A stretch of DNA of 64,000 nucleotides, from positions 1 through 64,000 of the forward strand of contig CAZWAK010000023.1 in the NCBI GenBank assembly GCA_964631865.1. The letters are read 5' to 3'. Under the pieces are notes generated by a model. That model was not told where the DNA came from. It did no database searches and saw only the letters and a list, made by a program, of their open reading frames with translations. The DNA is from JAFDVL01 sp964631865 (lineage in GTDB: Bacteria > Acidobacteriota > Blastocatellia > RBC074). Shown here in pieces: positions 31,199 through 39,827 of this stretch. The first letter of the stretch is position 1, and each line of letters opens with the position of its first letter. The position numbers were made by a program, and so were the translations under genes.

Positions 31199-32230
31199 TT
31201 ATTTTCGTTTTCGCGGGGTGGATTTCGGAACGACCTGTGATTTCAGCCAAGCCATTACTTCGGCTTTCGGTTTGTCGGCGAGTAGGGTTGTGGTCAGCGT
31301 CTGAAATTGCTCTGGCGAAAGCTTCGTCAATTGCGATTTGACAGGACGTGACAACGCCCCGAATTTATTTTCCCAGATCAACGAAACCGTTTTCATATAC
31401 CCCTGCTGCAATCCTTGTTGCAATCCTTGTTGCAATCCTTGTTGCAATCCTTGTTGCGTTCCGCGCTCAATGGCACGGCGTTCCATATTTGATAACACTG
31501 GCATATCGGTTTTTACCTCGTATTGGTAAATCGCCTGATCTAATTTGTCTTGCAAATCTTTTGGAATGCTCACCGCCAAATCCATAAAGCGGAACAGATT
31601 GATGATTTCCTGTCGCTTGTAGCCGCGTTCGTACAACTCAAAAATCAATTTCCGTTTCCACTGATAACGTTGCTCGTTGTCGCCTTTGGTTTCCAAGGCT
31701 TTCAATTGTGCTTTGACGGCGACGGCAAACACGTTATTGCTGGCTTCCAGTTCCTCCCAACGTGAGCGGTAATCCGTAATCCGCACCGCCGGAAAACGGA
31801 AATCATGCGAACACCCCCAGCGTTCAACTTGGTAGCGACCGGTTTGTCCAGGACGCTCGCCTGTCAAAACCACCAGACTCACAACCTCGACACCGTTCGC
31901 ATTCATCAGGCGGTAATTATACACAAAGACGCGCCGATTGAATTTGCGACTGCTGCGCACTTGAATCTCAATGTGAATCAACAGCCAAATCTCTTGCCCG
32001 CCCCGCAACCAAACCTTGAAGAGTTTGTCGGCCAGCAGTTTGCCAGCGAAATCCGTCGAACGCAGTTGCGCCAGTTCTTTGTCCCGTGGCTCGAAGCCGC
32101 GTTGCCAATCAATTTCGGGATAAATCTGCGGAAAGAAAAATTGGAGGAACGCGGGCAAATAAGCGTCCAGCAATTCCTTCCACGCGCTGTCCTGATCTGC
32201 GTCGGGTGTTGGCTTTTTCGTTGTAGTCAT
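31199..32230 (-). CDS. Rpn-family (PD-(D/E)XK) nuclease-like protein
   Basis: 343 aa. The nuclease fold shows as D68-K69 (LLADKLFKVWL) and E88-x-Q90 (LLIHIEIQV), the family active-site spacing. Around residue 258, four exact 12-nt repeats encode GLQQGLQQGLQQGLQQ, followed by a helical C-terminus ending in a basic tail (STPRKRK). It differs in sequence from the paralogue at 19444-20376 but has the same architecture. It lies between the PSD1 and DUF1501 genes, 6 bp from the latter, so it rides in their operon. Confidence 0.75.
   Translation of the reverse strand: MTTTKKPTPDADQDSAWKELLDAYLPAFLQFFFPQIYPEIDWQRGFEPRDKELAQLRSTDFAGKLLADKLFKVWLRGGQEIWLLIHIEIQVRSSRKFNRRVFVYNYRLMNANGVEVVSLVVLTGERPGQTGRYQVERWGCSHDFRFPAVRITDYRSRWEELEASNNVFAVAVKAQLKALETKGDNEQRYQWKRKLIFELYERGYKRQEIINLFRFMDLAVSIPKDLQDKLDQAIYQYEVKTDMPVLSNMERRAIERGTQQGLQQGLQQGLQQGLQQGYMKTVSLIWENKFGALSRPVKSQLTKLSPEQFQTLTTTLLADKPKAEVMAWLKSQVVPKSTPRKRK
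31409..31456. repeat. Four exact 12-nt tandem repeats in an Rpn-like gene
   Basis: The unit caatccttgttg is repeated four times without a mismatch, encoding GLQQ units. Slippage would change the number of spacer residues without shifting the frame. Confidence 0.95.
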
Positions 32231-32259
32231 TTTTCACCGTCATAACCCAAACTGCCGCA

Positions 32260-35145
32260 TCAATCCACGTAAATGAAATCGTTCGAGGCCATCAGAATCC
32301 GGCAATAGCTCTGCCACGCTTTTTGTTCGGCCTTGTCTCCCGTGAATTTTTGCTGGAAGCTCTCGATGTATTTCACGCCTGCATCAATTTCGGCCTTGTC
32401 GGCCTTGCGATTCAGGATCAGGAAAGACGCATTGGCCAGCCGCGTCGCATCGTCCGTTGCCTTATCCGCGAGCAATGACTGCGCGACGGTCACGGAACGA
32501 TCTGTCAGGAAAGTGCTGTTGAGCCAGAACAACGCTTGCGTGGCGACGTTCGTCAATTGCCGCTTGCCCGTCATCGTCGTCGCATCGCCAAAATCAAACA
32601 GATTCAGCAGCGTCGGCAGATTCGCACGGCGCAACGGAATGTAGACCGAACGACGCTTCAGCGTTTCGGGGTTCACGCTCAAACGTCCCTGACTGGTTTC
32701 GCCATCCGTGCCGCGTCCCGATTGCAACGAACCGCCCATCGTCAAGTCAATCGTGCCATCCATTTGCAACAAGCCATCGCGCATCTCTTCAATCGAAAGT
32801 CGTCGTCGTTGGAAGCGCGTAAGCAGGCGATTGTCTTGATCCGCTTCCATCGCCGCCGGATTGTCCGACGCCATTTGATAGGTGCTGGAGAGCATCATCA
32901 TTCTGTGCAGCGCCTTGATCGAAAACCCCTTCTGACTAAATTGTCGCGCGAGGTAATCGAGCAATTCGGGATGCGTAGGCTTTTCGCCCATCTTGCCGAA
33001 GTTGTCCGGCGTGCGCACCAGGCCTTCGCCGAAATGCCACGTCCACACGCGATTGACCAGCACGCGCGAGGTCAGCGGATGTTCGGGACGCACGAGCCAT
33101 TCGGCAAACTGCAACCGACCGCTGCCAGTAAAATTTGGCTTCGTGTCGTACTTTTCGAGAATCGCCGGGAACGATGGTGGCGCGTCATCACCGTGCGAAT
33201 TGTAATCGCCGCGAATGAAGACTTTCTGCTTCACCGGCTCGCCGTCTTCAATCGCGCAGGCCATTTCAGGTTCGGGCGGCGCGGCTTTCTTCAAGGCTTC
33301 GCTTTCTTTGCGCAACGCTTCGAGCTTGTTCAGTTGTTCCTCAGTGAAAAGGTCTTTGTCTTTGGGCGCGGAGGCGTTCCGGCGCGGTGCCACCGAAAAC
33401 GGCCCGCCGCCAAAATACACATCATCGAAGAAGCGATCTTCGCCCGCTTCAAGCGTCGGTTTGTTCGGCAACGGTTTGTTTTCGGCCAAAGCCTTTTGAT
33501 ATTCCGGTCGCCACTTCGCAACCATCGCTTCCCAGTCGGCCAAGCGTTTCTGGAAGCGCGTTTGATAGTTCATCGCTGCTTCGCTCAGCTTGTCGGGCTT
33601 CGCATCATTCCATTCATTCAAGTAACCTCGCACCTTGTCGCTCGGCTTCAAATACTCCACCCATTTCTTCAAAATATCCACAGGCAATTTCGCCTGCGTC
33701 GCCACCTCTTCGACCTTCGCGCCGTTTTGATAGACCTTGCGCGCGGCCAACATAAACTCGGCCAGACGCGGTGCATTCTGTTTGACGAGCGGTTCTTTGA
33801 CAGAATCCGTGATGTCTTCCGTCGCCAACCTCACGCGCTTTTCTTTTTCTGCGAGTTCTTTTTTCGCGGCTTGATACTTCGCAAATTCGGCTTTCGGCAC
33901 GAGCGGTTTTTCGAGCGGCACGGACACGTGCGATTCCCAATTCGAGAAGCTCTTCGTGCTCGCAAACATCGCCGTCATTGCGTAGTAATCTTTGGTCAGG
34001 ATCGGATCGAACTTGTGATTGTGGCAACGCGCGCAGGCCATCGTGAGGCCGAGAAATGCTTTCGACGTGACATCCACTTGTTCGTCGTAGACGTCATACA
34101 ACATCTTGATTTTGTCTTGCTGCGCGATGGCTTTCGCACCAAGCGCAAGAAAGCCCGTAGCGATAATGCCGCGCCGATTCACTTCGCTTCCATCTTTTGC
34201 CGGAAGCAAATCGCCCGCCAATTGTTCGCGCACGAATTGATCGTACGGCAAATCGTCATTGAAGGCTTGAATCACATAATCGCGGTATTTCCAAGCGTGC
34301 GGATAGCGATGGTCTTCATCATTGCCGGTCGAATCGGCATAGCGCGCCACATCCAACCAATGCCGCCCCCAACGTTCGCCGTAACGCGGCGAGGCAAGCA
34401 ATCGCTCGACGACCTTCTTGAACGCATCGGGCGAGTTGTCGGCAAGGAAGTCGTTCATCTCTTTTGGCGTCGGCGGCAAGCCCGTCAAATCGAATGTCGC
34501 GCGGCGCAGCAACGTTAATTTGTCTGCGGCAGGCGCGGGCTTCAATCCTTTTTCTTCGAGCTTTGCCAGCACGAAATTATCAATTGGCGATTTCACCCAC
34601 GCGGTGTTTTTGACTTGCGGCGGCGCGTAATCGCGCATTGGCTGAAATGCCCACCAATTTTTTTCGTCGTCGGTGAACGAACGCACGCTGGAATTCTTCG
34701 GCCACGCTTTTACGGCTGCGGCAGGCGCTGCACCAGGCCAGGGCGCACCCATTTTCACCCACGCGGTGACGGCTTCGATTTCGTCGGCTTTGAGTTTGCC
34801 CGTCGGTGGCATTTTCGGGTTTTCGTCGTAGCTGATGACTTTCAGCAAGCGGCTTTCTTCCGGCTTGTCTTTGTTGATGAGCGGCCCGCTTTCGCCACCG
34901 CGCGCGAAGCCTTCTGCCGAAGACATGTCCAGCCCTGCGACTTGTGCATCGGCGCTGTGACACTTCTGGCATTTCGCGGCGAAGAGTGGGCGAATCTTTT
35001 TCTCAAAGAATTCTGCCTGTTCAGGCGTAGCAGCCTGCTCGCGGCCTTCTACCCCAGGCAACCAATAGGTGGCGAGGGCGAGGAAGGCGCTGCACAATAG
35101 GGTAAGTTTAACTGACCAAAATGTACTGAAACGTTTTGCTTGCAT
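32260..35145 (-). CDS. PSD1 and cytochrome c domain-containing protein (DUF1549/DUF1553)
   Basis: 961 aa with an N-terminal signal or anchor. The planctomycete-type cytochrome domain (residues about 40-115) has the heme motif CQKCH at 59-63. DUF1549 (about 185-390) includes LTMACARCHNHKFDPI, and DUF1553 (about 680-930) includes HPLTSRVLVNRVWTWHFGEGLV. These proteins act in the periplasm or outside the cell together with DUF1501 partners; their substrate is unknown. It is the first gene of the operon continuing into the Rpn-like and DUF1501 genes. Confidence 0.92.
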   Translation of the reverse strand: MQAKRFSTFWSVKLTLLCSAFLALATYWLPGVEGREQAATPEQAEFFEKKIRPLFAAKCQKCHSADAQVAGLDMSSAEGFARGGESGPLINKDKPEESRLLKVISYDENPKMPPTGKLKADEIEAVTAWVKMGAPWPGAAPAAAVKAWPKNSSVRSFTDDEKNWWAFQPMRDYAPPQVKNTAWVKSPIDNFVLAKLEEKGLKPAPAADKLTLLRRATFDLTGLPPTPKEMNDFLADNSPDAFKKVVERLLASPRYGERWGRHWLDVARYADSTGNDEDHRYPHAWKYRDYVIQAFNDDLPYDQFVREQLAGDLLPAKDGSEVNRRGIIATGFLALGAKAIAQQDKIKMLYDVYDEQVDVTSKAFLGLTMACARCHNHKFDPILTKDYYAMTAMFASTKSFSNWESHVSVPLEKPLVPKAEFAKYQAAKKELAEKEKRVRLATEDITDSVKEPLVKQNAPRLAEFMLAARKVYQNGAKVEEVATQAKLPVDILKKWVEYLKPSDKVRGYLNEWNDAKPDKLSEAAMNYQTRFQKRLADWEAMVAKWRPEYQKALAENKPLPNKPTLEAGEDRFFDDVYFGGGPFSVAPRRNASAPKDKDLFTEEQLNKLEALRKESEALKKAAPPEPEMACAIEDGEPVKQKVFIRGDYNSHGDDAPPSFPAILEKYDTKPNFTGSGRLQFAEWLVRPEHPLTSRVLVNRVWTWHFGEGLVRTPDNFGKMGEKPTHPELLDYLARQFSQKGFSIKALHRMMMLSSTYQMASDNPAAMEADQDNRLLTRFQRRRLSIEEMRDGLLQMDGTIDLTMGGSLQSGRGTDGETSQGRLSVNPETLKRRSVYIPLRRANLPTLLNLFDFGDATTMTGKRQLTNVATQALFWLNSTFLTDRSVTVAQSLLADKATDDATRLANASFLILNRKADKAEIDAGVKYIESFQQKFTGDKAEQKAWQSYCRILMASNDFIYVD

Positions 35146-35287
35146 TTCTGATAGCTCCAGACGAATCCGACTTTAAACCTGCAACCGTGAATGAGGTAAT
35201 CTTGAATGATTTCGTGACGCGCGACTGCTCGTCGTGGCAGATTGTACCTCATTCGAGCGGATTTCAATACTGATGGAATTAAAAGTA

Positions 35288-36013
35288 TCAGGGCGACTGG
35301 TTCGCTTCTCTCGCGGCCAGTTGCAGGAACCGGGCATGTTCCGCAGACAAGGTGATTTTGGGTAGCAGCTTGGAACGAAGGGTTAACTGCGCAGGCAAAC
35401 CGAGCGGCGATTGCCCCAGCAGTTTTTCGTACATCACCAACGCCGCCAAATATGATCCGAGCACCGACGGGTGGAACTGGTCTTCATCGTAGAGCGCGAG
35501 GCTGGCGTTTTGGTTCCACGCCGCGCGCCACGCGGCTCCGACTGGCAGGAGCAATCCGTTGACTTCTTTTGCTGCCAGTTGGTACGACTCCATCACGCGC
35601 GGGAAATCACTGAAGCGTGCGGCAGACGGCCAGACCTGATAGAGCGCAGGCTTCGCTCCGGCGGCGCGAATTTTTTCGGCAAAGCGGCGCGTGTACTCCA
35701 ACAACATCGCACGGCTTTCGGGCAAGCCAGACGGGCCTTGTTGCAGCACGACGACATCCCACTTGTCTTTGGCGATGGCTTTCACCGCGTCGCCCTGCTG
35801 CCAGTGATCTTCCAAACTGAAATTGGGGAAGGCGATGGTTTTGTGAATCAATTTTTGTTGGCGCGCTTCGGCGAGCGCCGCGACGATGGCGGGCAAATCG
35901 TTGCTGTAGGTCAGACTGTTGCCGATGAACAGCACGCGCAATTCCTGTGGTTGTGCTTGTGTTGCGCCAACGAATGCGAAGGAGCAAAGAAACAGAAGTC
36001 GTAAGAGTTTCAT
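35288..36013 (-). CDS. SGNH/GDSL-family hydrolase, secreted
   Basis: 241 aa from the ATG at 36013, which opens a signal peptide (MKLLRLLFLCSFAFVGATQAQ). The frame runs open upstream to 36100, but that would overlap the radical SAM gene. Block I is FIGNSLTYSND with the nucleophile S33. VVLQQGPSG corresponds to a middle block, and DEDQFHPSVLGSYLAA supplies the catalytic Asp/His. It is an esterase-like or carbohydrate-deacetylating enzyme in general terms. It lies 22 bp downstream of the radical SAM gene. Confidence 0.85.
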   Translation of the reverse strand: MKLLRLLFLCSFAFVGATQAQPQELRVLFIGNSLTYSNDLPAIVAALAEARQQKLIHKTIAFPNFSLEDHWQQGDAVKAIAKDKWDVVVLQQGPSGLPESRAMLLEYTRRFAEKIRAAGAKPALYQVWPSAARFSDFPRVMESYQLAAKEVNGLLLPVGAAWRAAWNQNASLALYDEDQFHPSVLGSYLAALVMYEKLLGQSPLGLPAQLTLRSKLLPKITLSAEHARFLQLAAREANQSP

Positions 36014-36035
36014 TTGAGTTTGAGCCAATTGCTTC

Positions 36036-37070
36036 TTAGTCAAAGAGGGTGAGTTGTGGCGACGGGCGACGAAAGGTGCGCGGTTTCGGCGCGTCGCCAT
36101 TCCATCCGCCAGCTTCGCTCTCCTGATTCAAGCCTAAACGTTCGCAGTGCAATTTGAAAACCTTCCTGACCATTTCCCAATGAATCCCGGAGCCGCGCAT
36201 GCGTTCGCCAAAGTTCGGCGAATTCAGCTTGCCGTCACGCATCTCACGAATGCGACGCAAAATCTTGGGCGCACGGTCGGGCATCGTTTCAATCAAGCGT
36301 TCGACAAAATACGGCGCGACGTTGCCCGGCAAACGCAACATCGAAAAGAACGCGCGCTTCGCACCGGCATCTTTCGCGCGTTGCAGCAAGCCGGGCACGT
36401 GCGATTCGCTCAAGCCCGGAATCACAGGCGCGATGCCAAGACCGACCGGGATGCCGGCGTCCGCCAAATCTTTCATCGCGGCGAAGCGTGCGTCAGGATA
36501 TGGAGCGAACGGCTCCAATGCACGCGACGTGTCCGAATCGGCAAACGGAATCGTGAAAAACACTTCGGCAGAGGCTTCGCGCACGAGCGCCGCAATCAAT
36601 TCTTTGTCGCGCCGAATCAACGCGGATTTTGTGATGAGGCTGACGGGATTGCGAAACTCCAAACAAACTTCCAAGCATTTGCGCGTCAATTCGTAATTCG
36701 CTTCGAGCGGCACGTACGGATCGGACGTGAACGAAAAATTCAACGTGTCGCCCTTCCAGCTTTTCTTCATAAACTCCGCGCGCAGCAATTCCGGCGCGTT
36801 CACTTTGGCAACGATCTTGCGCTCGAAATCCGTGCCTGCGCCCCAACCCAAATATTCGTGCGTCGGGCGCGAAAAGCAATAGGTGCTGGCGTGCGGACAG
36901 CCGCGATAACAATTCACGGAATACTCGAACGGAATGTCGGGGCTGTCGTTGCGCGTGATGATCGAGCGCGCCGCTTCTTCAAAGACTTCGAGTTTGGCTT
37001 CGGGCGGTTCGCTAATCCATTCGACGTTCGTGCTGAGGTACGGATTGGGCGGGTTGTTGACGTAGCGCAT
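36036..37070 (-). CDS. PA0069-type radical SAM protein (SPL-like) with a substituted cluster cysteine
   Basis: 344 aa. The family block NCYRGCPHASTYCFSRPTHEYLG places the radical SAM CX3CX2C motif at C58, residue 62 and C65, but residue 62 is Ser (codon at 36885-36887). One base change from a Cys codon would explain it. The rest looks intact (NFSFTSDPYVPLE, PVSLITKSALIRRD, FSMLRLPGNVAPYF). Relatives resemble spore photoproduct lyase and have no settled substrate. With only two canonical cysteines the 4Fe-4S site would be impaired, unless C54 or another residue compensates. A sequencing error is also possible. Confidence 0.85.
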   Translation of the reverse strand: MRYVNNPPNPYLSTNVEWISEPPEAKLEVFEEAARSIITRNDSPDIPFEYSVNCYRGCPHASTYCFSRPTHEYLGWGAGTDFERKIVAKVNAPELLRAEFMKKSWKGDTLNFSFTSDPYVPLEANYELTRKCLEVCLEFRNPVSLITKSALIRRDKELIAALVREASAEVFFTIPFADSDTSRALEPFAPYPDARFAAMKDLADAGIPVGLGIAPVIPGLSESHVPGLLQRAKDAGAKRAFFSMLRLPGNVAPYFVERLIETMPDRAPKILRRIREMRDGKLNSPNFGERMRGSGIHWEMVRKVFKLHCERLGLNQESEAGGWNGDAPKPRTFRRPSPQLTLFD

Positions 37071-37083
37071 AAAATGGCGGTCG

Positions 37084-37132
37084 GTGGTTGGTGGCCGGTG
37101 ACCGGTTGTTAGTTGTCAGTAGTCAGTTGTTG
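37084..37132. repeat. Degenerate heptamer array (gtNgtNR)
   Basis: The successive 7-nt units gtggttg, gtggccg, gtgaccg, gttgtta, gttgtca, gtagtca and gttgttg lie in the divergent spacer between the radical SAM and sigma factor genes. They relate to the cleaner array at 7461-7516. Confidence 0.75.
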
Positions 37133-37183
37133 TTCGCAATGGTAAACTTGCGGTCGCTCCCAGTTTACTTTCTCTTTGTCCTG

Positions 37184-38098
37184 ATGAGCAACGCAGAGTT
37201 CAATCAGCAATTCGTACACGAAATCACCGCCTTGTGGCGCGCGGCGTCGCCTCGGTATAACGTCAGCGAAGCGGAGTTTGTTGCACGGTTGCAGATGAGC
37301 GCAATGCGTTGTGTGACATCAGGCGATAAAGCGGAAACGAAAGAATTTCTGACGCAATTGAAAGCGGCTGATTTGTGCCTCGCGCTGGCGTGCGAAAAAG
37401 GCTACGACGCGGCGTGGCACGATTTTGAAACGACGCATCGCTCGATGATGATTGCGGCGGCGCGCACTTTGACGAAAGATCAAAGCGAAGCCGAAGACCT
37501 GACACAAACCGTGTACGGCGATTTGTTCGGCGTGCGCGAATCGGGCGAACAACGCGCGAGCAAGCTCTCGCATTATTCAGGGCGCGGCTCGCTTGGTGGT
37601 TGGTTGCGCGCGGTGGTCTATCAAACGTTTATTGATCGCAAACGACAAACCTCGCGCCTCGAACAAGTCGAAGAAGTCACGGAATTCGAGCGGTTGGCGA
37701 ATCAAGCGGACATCAAATTGACGACCGGCATTGCGCGCCCGGATGAAGCGTTGGAGGCGAAAGACGGGCATCGTTGGCGACAGGCGATGGAAAGTGCGAT
37801 GACGCAGGCGTTTGCTTCGCTCGCAGCGCGCGAACGGCTACTGTTGAATTATTACTACTTCGACGAATTGACGCTGAAAGAAATCGGCGTCGTGATGGAC
37901 GTTCACGAAGCGACGATCAGTCGTTGGCTGAGCAAAGCGCAACAAACCGTGCGCAAAAAAACCGAAGAACATTTGCGCAAACAAGGCTTGCGCCCGGCGC
38001 AGATTGCGGAATGTTTGCAAATGGCCGCGCGCTCGGAAATGGATGTGCGCCAAATCATTAGCGAAGCCAAAGGCGCGGCCACCGAACGCGCGCCGTAA
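37184..38098 (+). CDS. RNA polymerase sigma-70 family (ECF-type) sigma factor
   Basis: 304 aa from the ATG at 37184; the upstream part of the frame is repeat DNA. Region 2 shows as LTKDQSEAEDLTQTVYGDLFG...GRGSLGGWLRAVVYQTFIDRKR. Region 4 shows as RERLLLNYYYFDELTLKEIGVVMDVHEATISRWLSKAQ. An 85-residue N-terminal extension and a long tail after region 4 are longer than in minimal ECF factors. The following membrane protein with a zinc anti-sigma motif is the likely partner, 102 bp downstream. Confidence 0.88.
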   Translation: MSNAEFNQQFVHEITALWRAASPRYNVSEAEFVARLQMSAMRCVTSGDKAETKEFLTQLKAADLCLALACEKGYDAAWHDFETTHRSMMIAAARTLTKDQSEAEDLTQTVYGDLFGVRESGEQRASKLSHYSGRGSLGGWLRAVVYQTFIDRKRQTSRLEQVEEVTEFERLANQADIKLTTGIARPDEALEAKDGHRWRQAMESAMTQAFASLAARERLLLNYYYFDELTLKEIGVVMDVHEATISRWLSKAQQTVRKKTEEHLRKQGLRPAQIAECLQMAARSEMDVRQIISEAKGAATERAP

Positions 38099-38200
38099 AA
38101 AAAGCGCAAGCCGGGGCGAGCACATCGTTCAGGCATTGGACAAAGAAACGCGGAAGGAATCGTCCTTCGGAAACATTGAATTTCGTCTGAGAAAAAGAAA

Positions 38201-39469
38201 GTGGCAACGAACAGCAACAACCTGGAACCAGCATTTGACGCCTTGCTCAAAGCGCACGTGCAGCAGCAAGCCAACGTCGCAGCGTGTACGCGCTTTGATC
38301 CTGACAGCGCAGCGGCCTATTTGGAACGCGCGCTGAGCCAGGCAGCGTTGGCCGCGTTTGAGGCACATTTGTCAACGTGTGCCGCGTGTCGTCGCCACGT
38401 GATCGAATTGTCCCGCTTGATGCCGCCGCCCACGCAAGTGACAGAACCGATCATCGCTCGCGCAACCTTCCCAGAACGGTGGCGCGAATGGTTTTCGGGT
38501 TGGCGTTTGGGCGCGCTGGCGGGCTTGGGCGCAGTAGCAGCAACGGTGTTGGTTATCGCAGTCGCGGTGAATCGCTCGGACAACAACTCAATAGTCGCGC
38601 TCAGGCAACCTGAAGCACAAGCCTCGCCGTTGCCGGAACCATCTTCGCAGACGTTTGGGCAAACGTCTGGGCAAACGATTGGGAAAGAAGCGCAGTCTGG
38701 CGCAGAAAAGCCCACTGCCTCCAGTTCACCCGCGACCTCCACGCTGTGGGGAAACAGCAAAGACGTAGTCCTCAATGCTCCGGCTGCACCGCGTGAGGTA
38801 GCCCCGCCTCATCAACCGGCAAGAACTGTGGACAGCGCCGCCGCGACAATTCCGCCGCCGCCCCCGCAGCCGCCACCGGCTCCCAGCAAAGCCGAAAGCG
38901 AGCGCAAAGAAGCCGCTCCGCCCGTGCAGACGGCGGCAGGCGTTGCGACTTCTTCCAGTCAGGCGAATCAATTTCGCGCCCAACCGCCGAGCGGCCCGGA
39001 GGCCAATCAAATGCAAGCGGAGCGCGCGCTGGAAGCCCGCAAGCGCAACGAAGCGGCAAACCAAGCCGCCGAGGCCCCTGCACCGTCCGCAGCGAAACCT
39101 GTTGCTAAATCGTCGGTCGGAGCCGAAGACCGTCCAGCCGGAACCCGCAAAGACCCCCTGGCTGACGAAGCCGACGAGACCGCCAAAAAACGCGCCGTTC
39201 CGCGCTCCGCCGCCGCCAAAGAAAAAAGCGCCGAACGCCCTGCGCGCCCTGAACGAACCATCGCAGGCAAAACGTTTCGGCAGGAAAGCGGCGTGTGGAT
39301 TGACAACGACTACAAGCCCGGCAACAACCTGCCCGTCGTGCGCTTAAAACGCGACAGCGACGAATACCAACAAACCCTCAAAGACCTGCCCGCGCTCAAG
39401 CCCTATTTTGACCTGCATCCGGTGCTCGTCGTGTGGCAAGGCAAGGTCTATCGGGTCGAAACCAAGTGA
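38201..39469 (+). CDS. Putative membrane anti-sigma factor (zf-HC2 type), GTG start
   Basis: 422 aa. The only reasonable start is GTG at 38201, as the first internal Met is at residue 73. The N-terminal cytosolic part holds a zinc-finger anti-sigma motif, H56-x3-C60-x2-C63 (HLSTCAAC). A transmembrane helix lies at about 103-123, followed by a 200-residue Ala/Pro/Gln/Glu-rich stalk and a small C-terminal domain (about 348-422, GKTFRQESGVWIDNDY...VVWQGKVYRVE). The order after a sigma factor gene supports a sigma/anti-sigma pair sensing something outside the cytoplasm. The signal is unknown. Confidence 0.8.
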   Translation: MATNSNNLEPAFDALLKAHVQQQANVAACTRFDPDSAAAYLERALSQAALAAFEAHLSTCAACRRHVIELSRLMPPPTQVTEPIIARATFPERWREWFSGWRLGALAGLGAVAATVLVIAVAVNRSDNNSIVALRQPEAQASPLPEPSSQTFGQTSGQTIGKEAQSGAEKPTASSSPATSTLWGNSKDVVLNAPAAPREVAPPHQPARTVDSAAATIPPPPPQPPPAPSKAESERKEAAPPVQTAAGVATSSSQANQFRAQPPSGPEANQMQAERALEARKRNEAANQAAEAPAPSAAKPVAKSSVGAEDRPAGTRKDPLADEADETAKKRAVPRSAAAKEKSAERPARPERTIAGKTFRQESGVWIDNDYKPGNNLPVVRLKRDSDEYQQTLKDLPALKPYFDLHPVLVVWQGKVYRVETK

Positions 39470-39541
39470 CGAAACAAGGTTTGGAAATTCGCCGCCGCGC
39501 GTGCTAGGATGTGCGCCTTCTTGCGCCGCCAGCAGCAATGC

Positions 39542-39627
<86 letters not shown>

Positions 39628-39827
39628 TTTCCTTCCTTGCAAATAAAGCACTTACTCGAATTCTCGTGGCTAAAAACGTCTGCGGGGTATGAGTCGGGGT
39701 ATTGAACGAAGCGGAATCTGGCCGATGGCGCTTATGGCTGCCTCATAGAACCTAGGTAAATTTTTCACTTTTTTACGCAGGTGAAACACGACGTGAGTAC
39801 GTTTTCCAGTTTTTTACCCATTTCGAC

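Noticed and set aside
32536..34518. 660-codon plus-strand open frame
   Set aside because: It is antisense to the PSD1 gene, which has heme motifs and family domains. The plus-strand product has no recognisable feature.
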